Below are positions 17,604 through 28,476 of a DNA stretch of 41,752 nt, in pieces (positions within the stretch are counted from its first letter, which is position 1; each line of letters starts with the position of its first letter). The notes under the pieces were generated by a model. That model saw nothing but the letters and a program-made list of their open reading frames with translations, ran no database searches and was not told the origin of the DNA. Where the stretch lies: NCBI GenBank assembly GCA_964556705.1, contig CAZKXX010000023.1:1-41752 (forward strand), written 5' to 3'. The position numbers and the translations under genes were made by a program. The stretch comes from CAZKXX01 sp964556705 (lineage in GTDB: Bacteria; Acidobacteriota; Terriglobia; UBA7540).

Positions 17604-18665
17604 CTAGCGGTCCATCGGCTGGTTCCACAGCAGCTCGATGGAGACCCCGCCGCGCTTTTCGGTCTCGAGATAAGCGAACCGGCCTTTGCTGGCCGGCGAA
17701 TCCCATCCGCCGCTCTGGTTGACGGGGGCGCCGCGCGCTTCAAGCTGGCGAATCGCTTCGTCCATGTCCTTCACGTTGAACGCCAGGTGATGAAAGCCCT
17801 CGCCGCGTTCTTCCAGAAACTCGTCGTAAACGCTCGGGCCGACGATGGGGCCGATCCACTCGAACGGCACGTTTCCGAAGCGCCACCAGCCGAGATACAT
17901 TTCGAATTTCCCGGGCTGGCCGCGATAGTTGCGGTTGACGCTGATGTTGTGGTCAATCTGCATTCCGCCGAAACCCAGGCCGCGGTAGAACTCGTCCACC
18001 TTCTTGATATCCCGCACGACGATCGCGTATTGCGTGATTTTATTGAAGGGCGGCTCGTGCCCCTGCTCGCGAACGGTTCCCGGGGGCGGCGCGTCGGGAT
18101 TGTGAACGAGCTCGAGGGTGAGCCCGCCGCCGCGCCCGGCCGTGTCGAGATACGCGAACAGGCCCTTGCCCTTCGTGCCTTCCCAGCTTCCGCGCTGCAC
18201 GACGTCCACGCCGCGAGACTTGAAATAGGCAATCTGCTCTTCAAGCTGCTCCGGACTTTTCACCGCGAACGCCAGATGGTGAACCCCGTCACCGTGAGAG
18301 GCGAGAAACTCGTCATAGACGCTCCGCCCCTTCACCGGTTCAATCCACTCGATCTGCACGTCGCCGATATCGGCGAAGGCCATCTTCAGCGTCAGCGGGG
18401 TCTTCTTGCCGCGGACGGTCGTGTCCGGAAATTCCATCGGGCCCGTCCGCCGGATGTTCTTCAGCCCGAGCTTCTCCCAGTAGCTGACGACAGAGTCCAG
18501 GTCTTTCACCACCCAGCCCACCTGCACGACGCGGCCGTAGATCGAAAGGTCCACGGTGGGCTTGGGAATTTCAGCGGGGCGCGCCAAAAGCAGGCTGGCG
18601 GCAACACCCGCGGCGAGCGAACTGAATGCCAGTTTAAGAACGGAAAAATTCGAGAGACGTTTCAT
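17604..18665 (-). CDS. Exported protein with two VOC (glyoxalase/bleomycin-resistance-like) domains
   Basis: 353 residues. An N-terminal signal or anchor (LKLAFSSLAAGVAASLLLA) precedes two tandem VOC domains, about 40-195 and 210-345. Each carries the metal-site HHLAF motif and a late Glu (LTLELV, VSIELLW). The fold resembles methylmalonyl-CoA epimerase and dioxygenase VOC proteins, which bind a divalent metal and catalyse epimerisation or ring cleavage. Export of a VOC protein is uncommon outside Acidobacteria-like genomes. The start has a clear AAGGAG site. A promoter is predicted at 18735-18763 and the gene probably opens the transcript running through to the decarboxylase gene. Confidence 0.85.
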   Translation of the reverse strand: MKRLSNFSVLKLAFSSLAAGVAASLLLARPAEIPKPTVDLSIYGRVVQVGWVVKDLDSVVSYWEKLGLKNIRRTGPMEFPDTTVRGKKTPLTLKMAFADIGDVQIEWIEPVKGRSVYDEFLASHGDGVHHLAFAVKSPEQLEEQIAYFKSRGVDVVQRGSWEGTKGKGLFAYLDTAGRGGGLTLELVHNPDAPPPGTVREQGHEPPFNKITQYAIVVRDIKKVDEFYRGLGFGGMQIDHNISVNRNYRGQPGKFEMYLGWWRFGNVPFEWIGPIVGPSVYDEFLEERGEGFHHLAFNVKDMDEAIRQLEARGAPVNQSGGWDSPASKGRFAYLETEKRGGVSIELLWNQPMDR

Positions 18666-18734
18666 GGCTGAGCGCTCCTTCCGCGCGCGGAACGGCCCAA
18701 TACTCTTCGCGATGCGAATCAGGCCGTGTGACGG

Positions 18735-18763
18735 AGGATATCACCCGCGCGCGGCGGGAGCAA
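18735..18763 (-). promoter_or_regulatory. Predicted promoter of the VOC-protein gene
   Basis: Minus-strand TTGCTC (18758-18763), 17-base spacer, TATCCT (18735-18740) with an extended TGA just upstream of the -10. Start expected about 60 bases before the VOC ATG. Confidence 0.45.
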
Positions 18764-18827
18764 CGAACACGGATGCGTAGGGGCGAAAAGGGCGTCTGAA
18801 ATTGACTTTCGTCAAACAGGGCGAAGA

Positions 18828-20099
<1,272 letters not shown>

Positions 20100-20219
20100 G
20101 GGTTGCTCTTCAAAAAGCCTATCAGGCGGCGAACGGGGCGTCAAACGCGGGCGCGCGTGGCGGCCCTCCTGCCGCGCGGCTGAAAAGGCGAGTTGACCGT
20201 TTCGGGCCAGCGGTCGGCG

Positions 20220-21449
20220 CTACACCCGCAGTTTTCGCAGTTCTCCCTCGTCCACCTCGAGGCCCAGCCCCGGCCCGTCGGGGACGGGCAGATATCCGTC
20301 CTTCTGAACCAGCGACGGACGGATCACGCGGTCGAGCACTTCGCGCTGGCGGCTGATGTTGTACTCCTGCGCGCGCTCGTCGCGCGCGAAGCAGGCCGTG
20401 TAATGAAGGTTCGCCGCCGTCCCGATCGTCGGCTGCGTCATGTGAGGCACGAGGAGGCGGTTATAGGTGCTCGCCAGCGCCGCGATTTTGATGCCTTCGG
20501 TCAGCCCCGCGCATTTGACGATGTCCGGCTGGACGATATCCACGTTGGCCTGCTCGATGAGGTCGCGAAACTGCCAGCGCGTGTATTCGTGCTCGCCCGC
20601 GGCCACGGGGACGTCGAGCGCGGCCACCACCTGTGCCAGTCCGGCGTAATCGTACTGCGCCACGGGCTCCTCGTAGTGCATCAGCCCCAATTCGTCCTGG
20701 GCGCGGCGGCCGAAACGGATGGCCGTCGGAACCGTGAAGCCGTTGTTCACGTCGAAGCCAAGCTCTGTTTTGTCTCCGATAGCTTTGCGCGTCTCAACGA
20801 GAATGGCCCAGTCGTGCGCGGGGTTCACGTCGGCGCGGCGCGCCGTCCAGTCCATGCGCATCTTGACCATCGTGAAACCCTGCCCGACGGCTTCCGCGGC
20901 GCGCTGCGCCATTTCTTTCGGCGTTGATTCGGCGCCGCCTCCGATGCTCGCGTAAAGGCGCACTCGGTCGCGCCGCCGTCCGCCCATCAGTTGCGAAACG
21001 CTTTGGCCGGTCACCTTGCCGAGGATGTCCCAAAGCGCCAGGTCGATGCCCGACATCGCTTCCGGCTGCGCGCCCGCCGGGCCGAGTTTGTAGGTGCGAA
21101 AAAACATCCGCTCCCACACGCGGTCGTAATCGAGCGCGTTCTGGCCGACGATGAGCGGCTTGAGGGCAGCGTCCACAAAACTCGCCAGCGCCCGCACGTT
21201 CATGGGACTCACTTCGCCGTAGCCACTCACGCCCTGGTCCGTGCGCACGATGACGAACAGCGAGTTCGTCTTGAGCACCCAGGTTTCGACGTCCGTGATT
21301 TTCATGCGCGGTTGCGGGCGCGCGAGCAAGTCGAAGAGGGGCAGCTTGAGCCCGGCGGCGGCCGCCGCGAGCGCGAGCGGCAGACGAAGAAATCTGCGCC
21401 GGGATACGGCGCTGTTCTCAGGGCTTCGGTGTGGGGCGGAAAATTTCAT
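20220..21449 (-). CDS. Tat-exported mandelate racemase / muconate lactonizing enzyme family protein
   Basis: 409 residues from the ATG at 21449 with GAGG 8 bases upstream. A twin-arginine signal (SRRRFLRLPLALAAAAAG) precedes a complete enolase-superfamily enzyme. It has an N-terminal capping domain and a barrel with KMR (Lys196-x-Arg198), metal ligands Asp233 (FDVNNG), Glu260 (EEP) and Glu286 (GEHE), and the barrel-7 His336 (VPHMT). His336 marks the mandelate-racemase/sugar-acid-dehydratase branch. The enzyme abstracts the alpha-proton of a carboxylate substrate with Mg2+. Export of this fold through Tat is consistent with a metal-loaded folded enzyme. Epimerase versus dehydratase cannot be settled. 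The gene diverges from the ACT-repeat gene across a shared palindrome. Confidence 0.87.
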   Translation of the reverse strand: MKFSAPHRSPENSAVSRRRFLRLPLALAAAAAGLKLPLFDLLARPQPRMKITDVETWVLKTNSLFVIVRTDQGVSGYGEVSPMNVRALASFVDAALKPLIVGQNALDYDRVWERMFFRTYKLGPAGAQPEAMSGIDLALWDILGKVTGQSVSQLMGGRRRDRVRLYASIGGGAESTPKEMAQRAAEAVGQGFTMVKMRMDWTARRADVNPAHDWAILVETRKAIGDKTELGFDVNNGFTVPTAIRFGRRAQDELGLMHYEEPVAQYDYAGLAQVVAALDVPVAAGEHEYTRWQFRDLIEQANVDIVQPDIVKCAGLTEGIKIAALASTYNRLLVPHMTQPTIGTAANLHYTACFARDERAQEYNISRQREVLDRVIRPSLVQKDGYLPVPDGPGLGLEVDEGELRKLRV

Positions 21450-21485
21450 GGCGCGCACCTCGGATGGCGTCTGCGGAGCAGCGCG

Positions 21486-21514
21486 GTTGTATCAGACGCC
21501 GCCCGCCCGCGCAA
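21486..21514 (-). promoter_or_regulatory. Predicted promoter of the mandelate-racemase-family gene
   Basis: Minus-strand TTGCGC (21509-21514), 17-base spacer, TACAAC (21486-21491) with an extended TGA before the -10. The -35 box overlaps the palindrome at 21511-21527. Confidence 0.5.
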
Positions 21515-21527
21515 CCGCCGCGGTTGC
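21511..21527. promoter_or_regulatory. Candidate shared operator: perfect 17-bp palindrome between divergent genes
   Basis: GCAACCGC C GCGGTTGC: two 8-bp arms around a single C. It overlaps the -35 box of the leftward promoter and lies just upstream of a possible -10 (TAGAGT, 21545-21550) for the rightward ACT gene. A dimeric regulator bound here could control both directions. No regulator is encoded next to it. Confidence 0.5.
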
Positions 21528-21615
21528 CTGCGGCGCGGATTGTGTGTAGAGTCGGCGGTGCTTCCTGGGGGCGCCCGGAGCGGAGTCGAATTCGCAGCAC
21601 GCGGAGGATGTGACC

Positions 21616-22005
21616 GTGGCTGTCGTCAAGCAGTTGACCGTGAGAATCAAAAACGAGCGCGGAGCGCTGGCGGAGCTGTGCACCAGGCTGGCGGAAAAGG
21701 CCGTGAATATCGTCGGACTGATGGCGCCCGACCAGCCCGGCATGGCGCCGGTGCGCGTGGTGGTGAACCGCCCCGAGGACGCGAAGAAGATCTTCGACTC
21801 GATGGGGCTGAAGTACACCGAGGAGGAAGTGCTCGACGTGCGGCTGACCGACAAGCCGGGTGCGCTCGGCAAGTTGACGCGCAAGCTCTCTGAAAACGGC
21901 GTGGACATCCGCTACGCCTACGCGACCATCCTGAAAGGCGCGGGGAAGGCCAACATCATCCTTGCCGTGTCGGATATCGAAGCGGCCGGCCGGCTGGCGA
22001 AGTGA
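21616..22005 (+). CDS. Protein of two tandem ACT domains
   Basis: 129 residues from the GTG at 21616. An alternative GTG at 21610 lies too close to the GGAGGA ribosome-binding site. The chain consists of two ACT folds, about 1-66 (LTVRIKNERGALAELCTRLAEKAVNI) and 70-129 (VRLTDKPGALGKLTRKLSENGVDI), with the usual small-residue PGAL/RGAL turns. No catalytic domain is fused. ACT pairs bind amino acids or other small ligands and act as sensors or regulatory subunits. The gene stands alone, diverging from the mandelate-racemase-family gene. Ligand and partner are unknown. Confidence 0.8.
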   Translation: MAVVKQLTVRIKNERGALAELCTRLAEKAVNIVGLMAPDQPGMAPVRVVVNRPEDAKKIFDSMGLKYTEEEVLDVRLTDKPGALGKLTRKLSENGVDIRYAYATILKGAGKANIILAVSDIEAAGRLAK

Positions 22006-22029
22006 CGGCAAGGCTTCCGCGCCGCGTCC

Positions 22030-22335
22030 CTATTTGGCGTTCCGATTGACGGGGCTCAGGCCCTTCGTCGGCCAGGCGAAATCTTTGAACTCACCGGTGT
22101 AATCGAAGGCGCCGGGCGGAATCGGCTTTTCGGGCTCAACGGCGATTCCGGCGCGGCGCACCGCGGCCAGCGTTTCGGCTTCGTGAATCCGCGAAGCGTC
22201 ATACTCGACGACCAGGTCGTCTCCCTCCACGGAAACTCCGCGAATTCCATAAAGCGTGTGCAGGCGCGCGAGGCGTTCGTAAGCTTTCGCGTTCAATGGC
22301 CGTTTCAATTTGTAGCGCGTGGTCAGAAAGGTCAT
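22030..22335 (-). CDS. Small HMA-like protein without the CxxC metal site
   Basis: 101 residues with a good AGGAAGAGG ribosome-binding site. Residues about 3-70 follow the heavy-metal-associated (ferredoxin-like) pattern: strand, helix, GIRGVSVEGDDLVVEYDAS, helix, AVRRAGI. Where copper chaperones carry the metal-binding CxxC, this protein has no cysteine at all. A Pro-rich C-terminal tail follows. It is the next gene after the copper-type ATPase on the same strand, 76 bases away, with the double-hairpin repeat between them. It may be a regulatory or structural partner of the ATPase, or a relic; the fold assignment is by pattern only. Confidence 0.6.
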   Translation of the reverse strand: MTFLTTRYKLKRPLNAKAYERLARLHTLYGIRGVSVEGDDLVVEYDASRIHEAETLAAVRRAGIAVEPEKPIPPGAFDYTGEFKDFAWPTKGLSPVNRNAK

Positions 22336-22345
22336 GGGCCTCTTC

Positions 22346-22411
22346 CTGTAGCGGCGATCTCCGATCGCCGGATCTTGAATGCTTCGCGGGGCCGCCGGTC
22401 ACAGACCGGCG

Positions 22412-22417
<6 letters not shown>
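22346..22417. repeat. 72-bp double-hairpin intergenic repeat element
   Basis: Outer inverted ends CTGTAGC (22346-22352) and GCTACAG (22411-22417) enclose two perfect hairpins. The first is CGGCGATC-TCC-GATCGCCG (22352-22370); the second is CGCCGGTC-ACA-GACCGGCG (22393-22411). The arrangement resembles REP/MITE-type mobile palindromes. The right end supplies the TAG stop codon of the ATPase gene (22412-22414). It could also act as a transcription attenuator or terminator. Confidence 0.75.
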
Positions 22418-24859
<2,442 letters not shown>

Positions 24860-24910
24860 GATGCTACACTGCGCTTCACAGACTCACAAGACCGCGATGA
24901 CGCTCGGGTG

Positions 24911-24919
24911 TGCTAGAAT
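24911..24919 (+). promoter_or_regulatory. Extended -10 promoter for the 67-residue protein gene
   Basis: TG C TAGAAT (extended -10, TAGAAT at 24914-24919) lies about 35 bases before the ATG at 24954. No clear -35 is seen, which is tolerated with an extended -10. Confidence 0.45.
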
Positions 24920-24953
24920 CGCTCGCGCTCGACTTCACACCCGAGAGGAGACT

Positions 24954-25157
24954 ATGGCGAAATCGAAGGCAGGGAAGGAGACTGTCGCGCTGGACGCGCA
25001 GGTTACTCCGCAGGTAGCGGCGACGCTGGCCGGAGTGGTCTATCAGGCGCGGCTCCAGAACCGTCAGGCCAAGCTGAACATTCGGGAAGAGGAAGTGATT
25101 GCCGACGTGGTGGGCCTCTGGCGCCGTATTTTTGACGCGCTGGCGGAGGACCGGTAG
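24954..25157 (+). CDS. Small conserved-looking protein of unknown function
   Basis: 67 residues from the ATG at 24954 behind a GAGAGGAG ribosome-binding site with ideal spacing. The N-terminus is Lys-rich (MAKSKAGKE). The rest is predicted helical and amphipathic (AATLAGVVYQARLQNRQAKLNI, then EEEVIADVVGLWRRIFDAL); there is no cysteine, signal or membrane segment. No family is recognised. Its start is head-to-head with the copper ATPase gene, about 95 bases apart, and a GGCGCG/CGCGCC hairpin (25157-25174) follows the stop. Strong translation signals support a real gene; function unknown. Confidence 0.65.
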   Translation: MAKSKAGKETVALDAQVTPQVAATLAGVVYQARLQNRQAKLNIREEEVIADVVGLWRRIFDALAEDR

Positions 25158-25219
25158 GCGCGGGAACTCGCGCCGCACTTTCGGGCGACGCCCTCGTCAG
25201 GAGAGTCTCAGCGGGTTCT

Positions 25220-25750
25220 TCAGCGCGCGCCCGCTCGCGCCAATCCCCGAACGAATTCCACGATTCGCGCGTCCTCCCAATCCACGGCGTTAACGATCTT
25301 TTCGGCGATCCTTCCGGAACGGTCAATGATGTATGTCTCGGGGAATTTGAACGTGCCGTAGCGTGCGGCGACGGTCCGGTTCGGGTCGCGCGCGATGGGA
25401 AAAGAGAGTTCGTACTGCGCAACGAATTTCCGGAGCACCTCGGGATCTTCATCCACGCTGACTCCGACGACGATGACGCCCTCATCTCTGAGAATCTCGG
25501 AAAAGCGCCGCAGGCTGGGCGTCTCCTCGATGCACGGAGGACACCACGTGGCCCAGAAATTCACGACCACCACTTTCGGTCGCAAGCCACTCAGGCGGAT
25601 TTCCTCGCCGGCCAGCGTGGGCAGCGCGAAGTCGGGAGCGGCGTGGCCGACTTGCGGCGGCCCGGCCCAGCGGCGATACGCCGCCACGGCCACGGCCACG
25701 GCCACAAATCCGGCCAGCACAAGGAGTTTGGCGGCGCGACCTTTGCTCAT
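25220..25750 (-). CDS. Membrane-anchored TlpA/ResA-type thiol-disulfide redoxin
   Basis: 176 residues from the ATG at 25750 with GGAGAGG 5 bases upstream. One N-terminal membrane anchor (about 8-24) holds a periplasmic thioredoxin fold with APDFALPTLAG, the redox motif WCPPC (Cys70, Cys73) and the FPETYIIDRSG cis-proline segment. This architecture is typical of ResA/TlpA/CcmG proteins, which reduce apocytochrome c or other exported thiols. The promoter region is shared with the divergent glycosyltransferase gene around an ATTATAAT palindrome. No cytochrome-maturation gene is in the window, so the client is open. Confidence 0.87.
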   Translation of the reverse strand: MSKGRAAKLLVLAGFVAVAVAVAAYRRWAGPPQVGHAAPDFALPTLAGEEIRLSGLRPKVVVVNFWATWCPPCIEETPSLRRFSEILRDEGVIVVGVSVDEDPEVLRKFVAQYELSFPIARDPNRTVAARYGTFKFPETYIIDRSGRIAEKIVNAVDWEDARIVEFVRGLARAGAR

Positions 25751-25762
25751 CGTTGCCTCTCC

Positions 25763-25770
25763 ATTATAAT
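25763..25770. promoter_or_regulatory. Possible bidirectional -10 element (ATTATAAT)
   Basis: The self-complementary ATTATAAT gives TATAAT on the plus strand (25765-25770, toward the glycosyltransferase/pterin operon) and on the minus strand (25763-25768, toward the redoxin gene). The -35 regions are weak in both directions. The minus-strand start would leave a leader of only about 10 bases. Confidence 0.4.
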
Positions 25771-25796
25771 GAGACTTCGCGCCGGGAGCGAATTCT

Positions 25797-26906
25797 TTGA
25801 GCCCAGGCACGCGCGTTGACGCTCAATCCGAGCGCGCTGCGAACCAGGCCCGCAATCCCGCGGGACCCGTTTCCGTCATCATCCCGGCGCGGAACGAGGC
25901 GGCGAACATCGACCGCGTCATTCGTTCGGTGGCCTTTCAGGGTGGTTGGGGTGAAATCCTGGTCGTGGACGACCAGTCGGAGGACGCGACGCCGGAAATC
26001 GTCCGTCGCCTGAGCGAGGAAATCGCCGGCATCGAACTGCTGCGGGTCGAACAACTCCCGGTGGGCTGGCTCGGCAAATGCCACGCGCTGGCGCTGGGCG
26101 CGCGACGCGCGCGCGGCGAATGGCTGCTCTTTACCGACGCGGACACCGAGCATCGCCCCGGCAGTCTCGAAGCGATGCTCGCGCGCGCGCGAGCCGGAAA
26201 CGTTGACCTGCTCTCGCTTTCGCCCGGGCAGCGGACGGAGACGTGGTGGGAGAAGGCGGTCATTCCGCTAGTGTTCGTCGAACTGGCAAAGGTTTACCCG
26301 TTCGAGGAAGTTTCCGACCCGAGCTCGCCCGCCGCGGCGGCGAACGGCCAGTACCTGCTCGTCCGGCGAAGCGCCTACGAGCGCGCGGGCGGGCACGAGG
26401 CGGTGCGCAGCGAAATCCTCGAGGACGTCGCGCTCGCGCGTCGCGTCAAGCAGGCGGGGGGGCGCCTCCTGTTCCTGCCGGGCGCGGAGTGGGTCGAAAC
26501 GAGAATGTATCGCCGCTTCGGCGAACTCTGGCGCGGCTGGTCGAAAAACCTTTTCCCGCTTCTTGCGCCCGACGCGGCCGCGGGGCTCGGAACGGTGACG
26601 CGCTGGTGGCTGCTCGACGCGCTGCCGGCGACAGCCTTCCTGGCTGCCTCAATCCTCTTCGCGGTGGGCCGCGGAGCGGTGGCGGGCGCGCTGGCGGTTT
26701 GCGGCCTCTTTGTTCTGGCGCTGATTCGCCACTGGAGCTACGGCCAGCGACTGGCGCGCCTGGGATTCGACTCGCGGCTGGCCAACTATCTGGCGCCGGG
26801 GGCGCTGCTGGCGGGCTTGCTGCTGCTCAACTCGCTGCGCATCCATCGCCTGAGCGGTCGCGTCGAGTGGAAGGGCCGCGAATATCCGGCGAGGGGAAAG
26901 CGATGA
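25797..26906 (+). CDS. Family 2 membrane glycosyltransferase (HpnB/CrtQ-like)
   Basis: 369 residues from a TTG at 25797 with GGGAG 8 bases upstream. The GT-A domain has the nucleotide-sugar site VSVIIPARNEAANI, VVDDQS (57-61), the WLGK motif (91-94) and the metal-binding DAD (114-116). A catalytic ED pair lies in SEILEDVALARRVK. Two or three C-terminal membrane segments (about 270-330) anchor it. The WxGK signature and tail resemble hopanoid-associated HpnB and carotenoid glycosyltransferases, so a lipid acceptor is likely. Its stop overlaps the next gene by 4 bases (ATGA), making it the first gene of a coupled run with the two pterin synthase genes and folE. Glycosylation of a pterin is a speculative alternative. 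Confidence 0.82.
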   Translation: MSPGTRVDAQSERAANQARNPAGPVSVIIPARNEAANIDRVIRSVAFQGGWGEILVVDDQSEDATPEIVRRLSEEIAGIELLRVEQLPVGWLGKCHALALGARRARGEWLLFTDADTEHRPGSLEAMLARARAGNVDLLSLSPGQRTETWWEKAVIPLVFVELAKVYPFEEVSDPSSPAAAANGQYLLVRRSAYERAGGHEAVRSEILEDVALARRVKQAGGRLLFLPGAEWVETRMYRRFGELWRGWSKNLFPLLAPDAAAGLGTVTRWWLLDALPATAFLAASILFAVGRGAVAGALAVCGLFVLALIRHWSYGQRLARLGFDSRLANYLAPGALLAGLLLLNSLRIHRLSGRVEWKGREYPARGKR

Positions 26907-27310
26907 TTTACGTGACGCGCCGCGCGGAATTTGCCGCGTCGCACTACTACCACAATCCGCAATGGACGCCGGAGGAAAATCGGCGCGTCTTCGGCAAGTG
27001 TGCCAACCCGCACGGCCACGGGCACAACTACGCGCTCGAAGTGACGGTGGCCGGGGAGGTGGACCCTCGCACCGGCATGGTGATGGACCTCAAAGAGTTG
27101 AAGCGCGTCCTTGAGGACGAAGTCCTGGAGGCCCTCGACCACCGCTTCCTCAACAAGGAAGTTCCTGCGTTCGCGACCAAAATTCCCACGACGGAAAACA
27201 TCGCCGTCGAAATCTGGCAGCGCCTCGCGCCGAAACTCACGGTCGGCAAGCTGCATCGAATCCGCTTGTACGAGACTCCCGATCTTTTTGTGGACTATTA
27301 CGGAGGCTGA
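26903..27310 (+). CDS. 6-pyruvoyl-tetrahydropterin synthase (PTPS/QueD family), full active site
   Basis: 135 residues from the ATG at 26903, which overlaps the glycosyltransferase stop (ATGA) and has GAGGGG upstream. Zinc ligands His14, His39 and His41, catalytic Cys33, Asp79-His80 and Glu124, and the pterin-anchoring Glu98 (TTEN) are all present. The stretch FGKCANPHGHGHNY and DPRTGMVMDLKEL resemble eukaryotic PTPS more than the shorter CxxxHGH of E. coli QueD. Such enzymes convert dihydroneopterin triphosphate to 6-pyruvoyl-tetrahydropterin (biopterin route) or 6-carboxy-tetrahydropterin (queuosine route). The presence of folE and an SDR nearby, and the absence of queC and queE, favours biopterin; this is inference. 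Confidence 0.9.
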   Translation: MIYVTRRAEFAASHYYHNPQWTPEENRRVFGKCANPHGHGHNYALEVTVAGEVDPRTGMVMDLKELKRVLEDEVLEALDHRFLNKEVPAFATKIPTTENIAVEIWQRLAPKLTVGKLHRIRLYETPDLFVDYYGG

Positions 27311-27762
27311 TGGTTGAACTGACGCGGCGCTACCGGTTTTCGGCGGCCCACCGCCTCCACTCCGAGGCGCTGAGCGCGGAGGAAAACGCGCGCCTCTACA
27401 GCAAATGCAACAACCCGCACGGGCACGGGCACAACTACGCGCTCGAGGTCACCGTCGCCGGGCCGATTGACCCGCGGACGGGCATGGTCTGCGACCTTGC
27501 GTTTCTCGACGGGCTGGTGCGCCGCGAAGTGCTCGACCCCTTCGACGAGGTCAACCTGAACCTCGACACGGAAAACTTCCGCCGCCTCGTGCCGACCACC
27601 GAGAATCTGTGCCTGGAGATTTATCGGCTGCTGCGTCCGCGCCTGGCGGGGGCGGGCGGGCTGGGCCGCGCCTTTCTGAAACGCGTGCGGCTGGAAGAAA
27701 CGAGCTCCAACTTTTTCGAGTACGAAGGCGACGGCGCGGAACCCTCCCCGGCCCGCCGTTGA
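27310..27762 (+). CDS. Second PTPS/QueD-family paralogue with altered catalytic His
   Basis: 150 residues. The ATG shares one base with the previous stop (TGATG), a coupled start. It aligns residue for residue with the preceding paralogue over the first 100 positions: zinc ligands His14, His39, His41, Cys33, Asp79 and TTEN Glu98 are kept. Position 80, the catalytic His in PTPS, is Glu (PFDEVNLN; codon GAG at 27547-27549). A longer loop precedes the C-terminal Glu130, and the tail is acidic. The family fold is certain. Activity is likely changed: a different reaction, a structural partner of the first paralogue, or loss of function. Confidence 0.88.
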   Translation: MVELTRRYRFSAAHRLHSEALSAEENARLYSKCNNPHGHGHNYALEVTVAGPIDPRTGMVCDLAFLDGLVRREVLDPFDEVNLNLDTENFRRLVPTTENLCLEIYRLLRPRLAGAGGLGRAFLKRVRLEETSSNFFEYEGDGAEPSPARR

Positions 27763-27777
27763 AAGTGAGAGGAACCC

Positions 27778-28392
27778 ATGATTGAAGACCCCCTGACCCG
27801 GCTGGACGAGTTGGAGAGCGCCGCGGGCGCGGACCCGATGGGCGAGCACGTGCGCGCCATCCTCGAGCAACTGGGCGAAGACCCGGGCCGCGACGGGCTG
27901 CGCCGGACGCCCGAGCGCGTCGCCCGCTCGCTACGCTACCTCACCAGCGGCTACCGGCAGGACGTCGACAAAGTCCTGAACGGCGCGCTCTACGACGTCG
28001 CCTACGACGAGATGGTGATCGTCCGGGATATCGAAGTCTTCAGCCTCTGCGAGCACCACCTGCTGCCGTTTTTCGGCCGCTGCCACGTGGCCTACATTCC
28101 CACCCGGAGAGTCATCGGCCTGAGCAAAATTCCGCGTCTCGTGGACGTTTTCGCGCGCCGCCTCCAGGTGCAGGAGCGGCTGACCACACAAATCGCCGAG
28201 ACGATCATGGAAAAGATCAAGCCGCAGGGCGTGGGCGTCATCCTCGAGGCGCGGCACCTCTGCATGGTCATGCGCGGCGTCGAGAAACAGAACTCCGTCG
28301 CGGTCACTTCGGCGATGCTCGGCGTTTTCCGCGACGAGCAGGAGACGCGGGAAGAGTTCCTGCAACTGGTGCGCGCGCGACCGCGTGAGTGA
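27778..28392 (+). CDS. folE: GTP cyclohydrolase I
   Basis: 204 residues with the FolE core: TPERVARSLRYLTSGY, the zinc ligands Cys91 and His94 (SLCEHHLLPF) and Cys162 (ARHLCMVMRGV), and the C-terminal TSAMLGVFRD. It opens the GTP ring to form 7,8-dihydroneopterin triphosphate, the precursor for folate, queuosine and biopterin. A GAGAGGAA ribosome-binding site precedes the ATG. It lies 15 bases after the second PTPS paralogue, which consumes its product, so the operon makes biochemical sense. Length and residues are normal. Confidence 0.97.
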   Translation: MIEDPLTRLDELESAAGADPMGEHVRAILEQLGEDPGRDGLRRTPERVARSLRYLTSGYRQDVDKVLNGALYDVAYDEMVIVRDIEVFSLCEHHLLPFFGRCHVAYIPTRRVIGLSKIPRLVDVFARRLQVQERLTTQIAETIMEKIKPQGVGVILEARHLCMVMRGVEKQNSVAVTSAMLGVFRDEQETREEFLQLVRARPRE

Positions 28393-28476
28393 GTGGGAGT
28401 GACTTGACCTGGGCAATTCAGAATTTCCGGTTTTCAATACGCAGTCGGAATCTCCAATCCTGACCCTCAACTTCCC

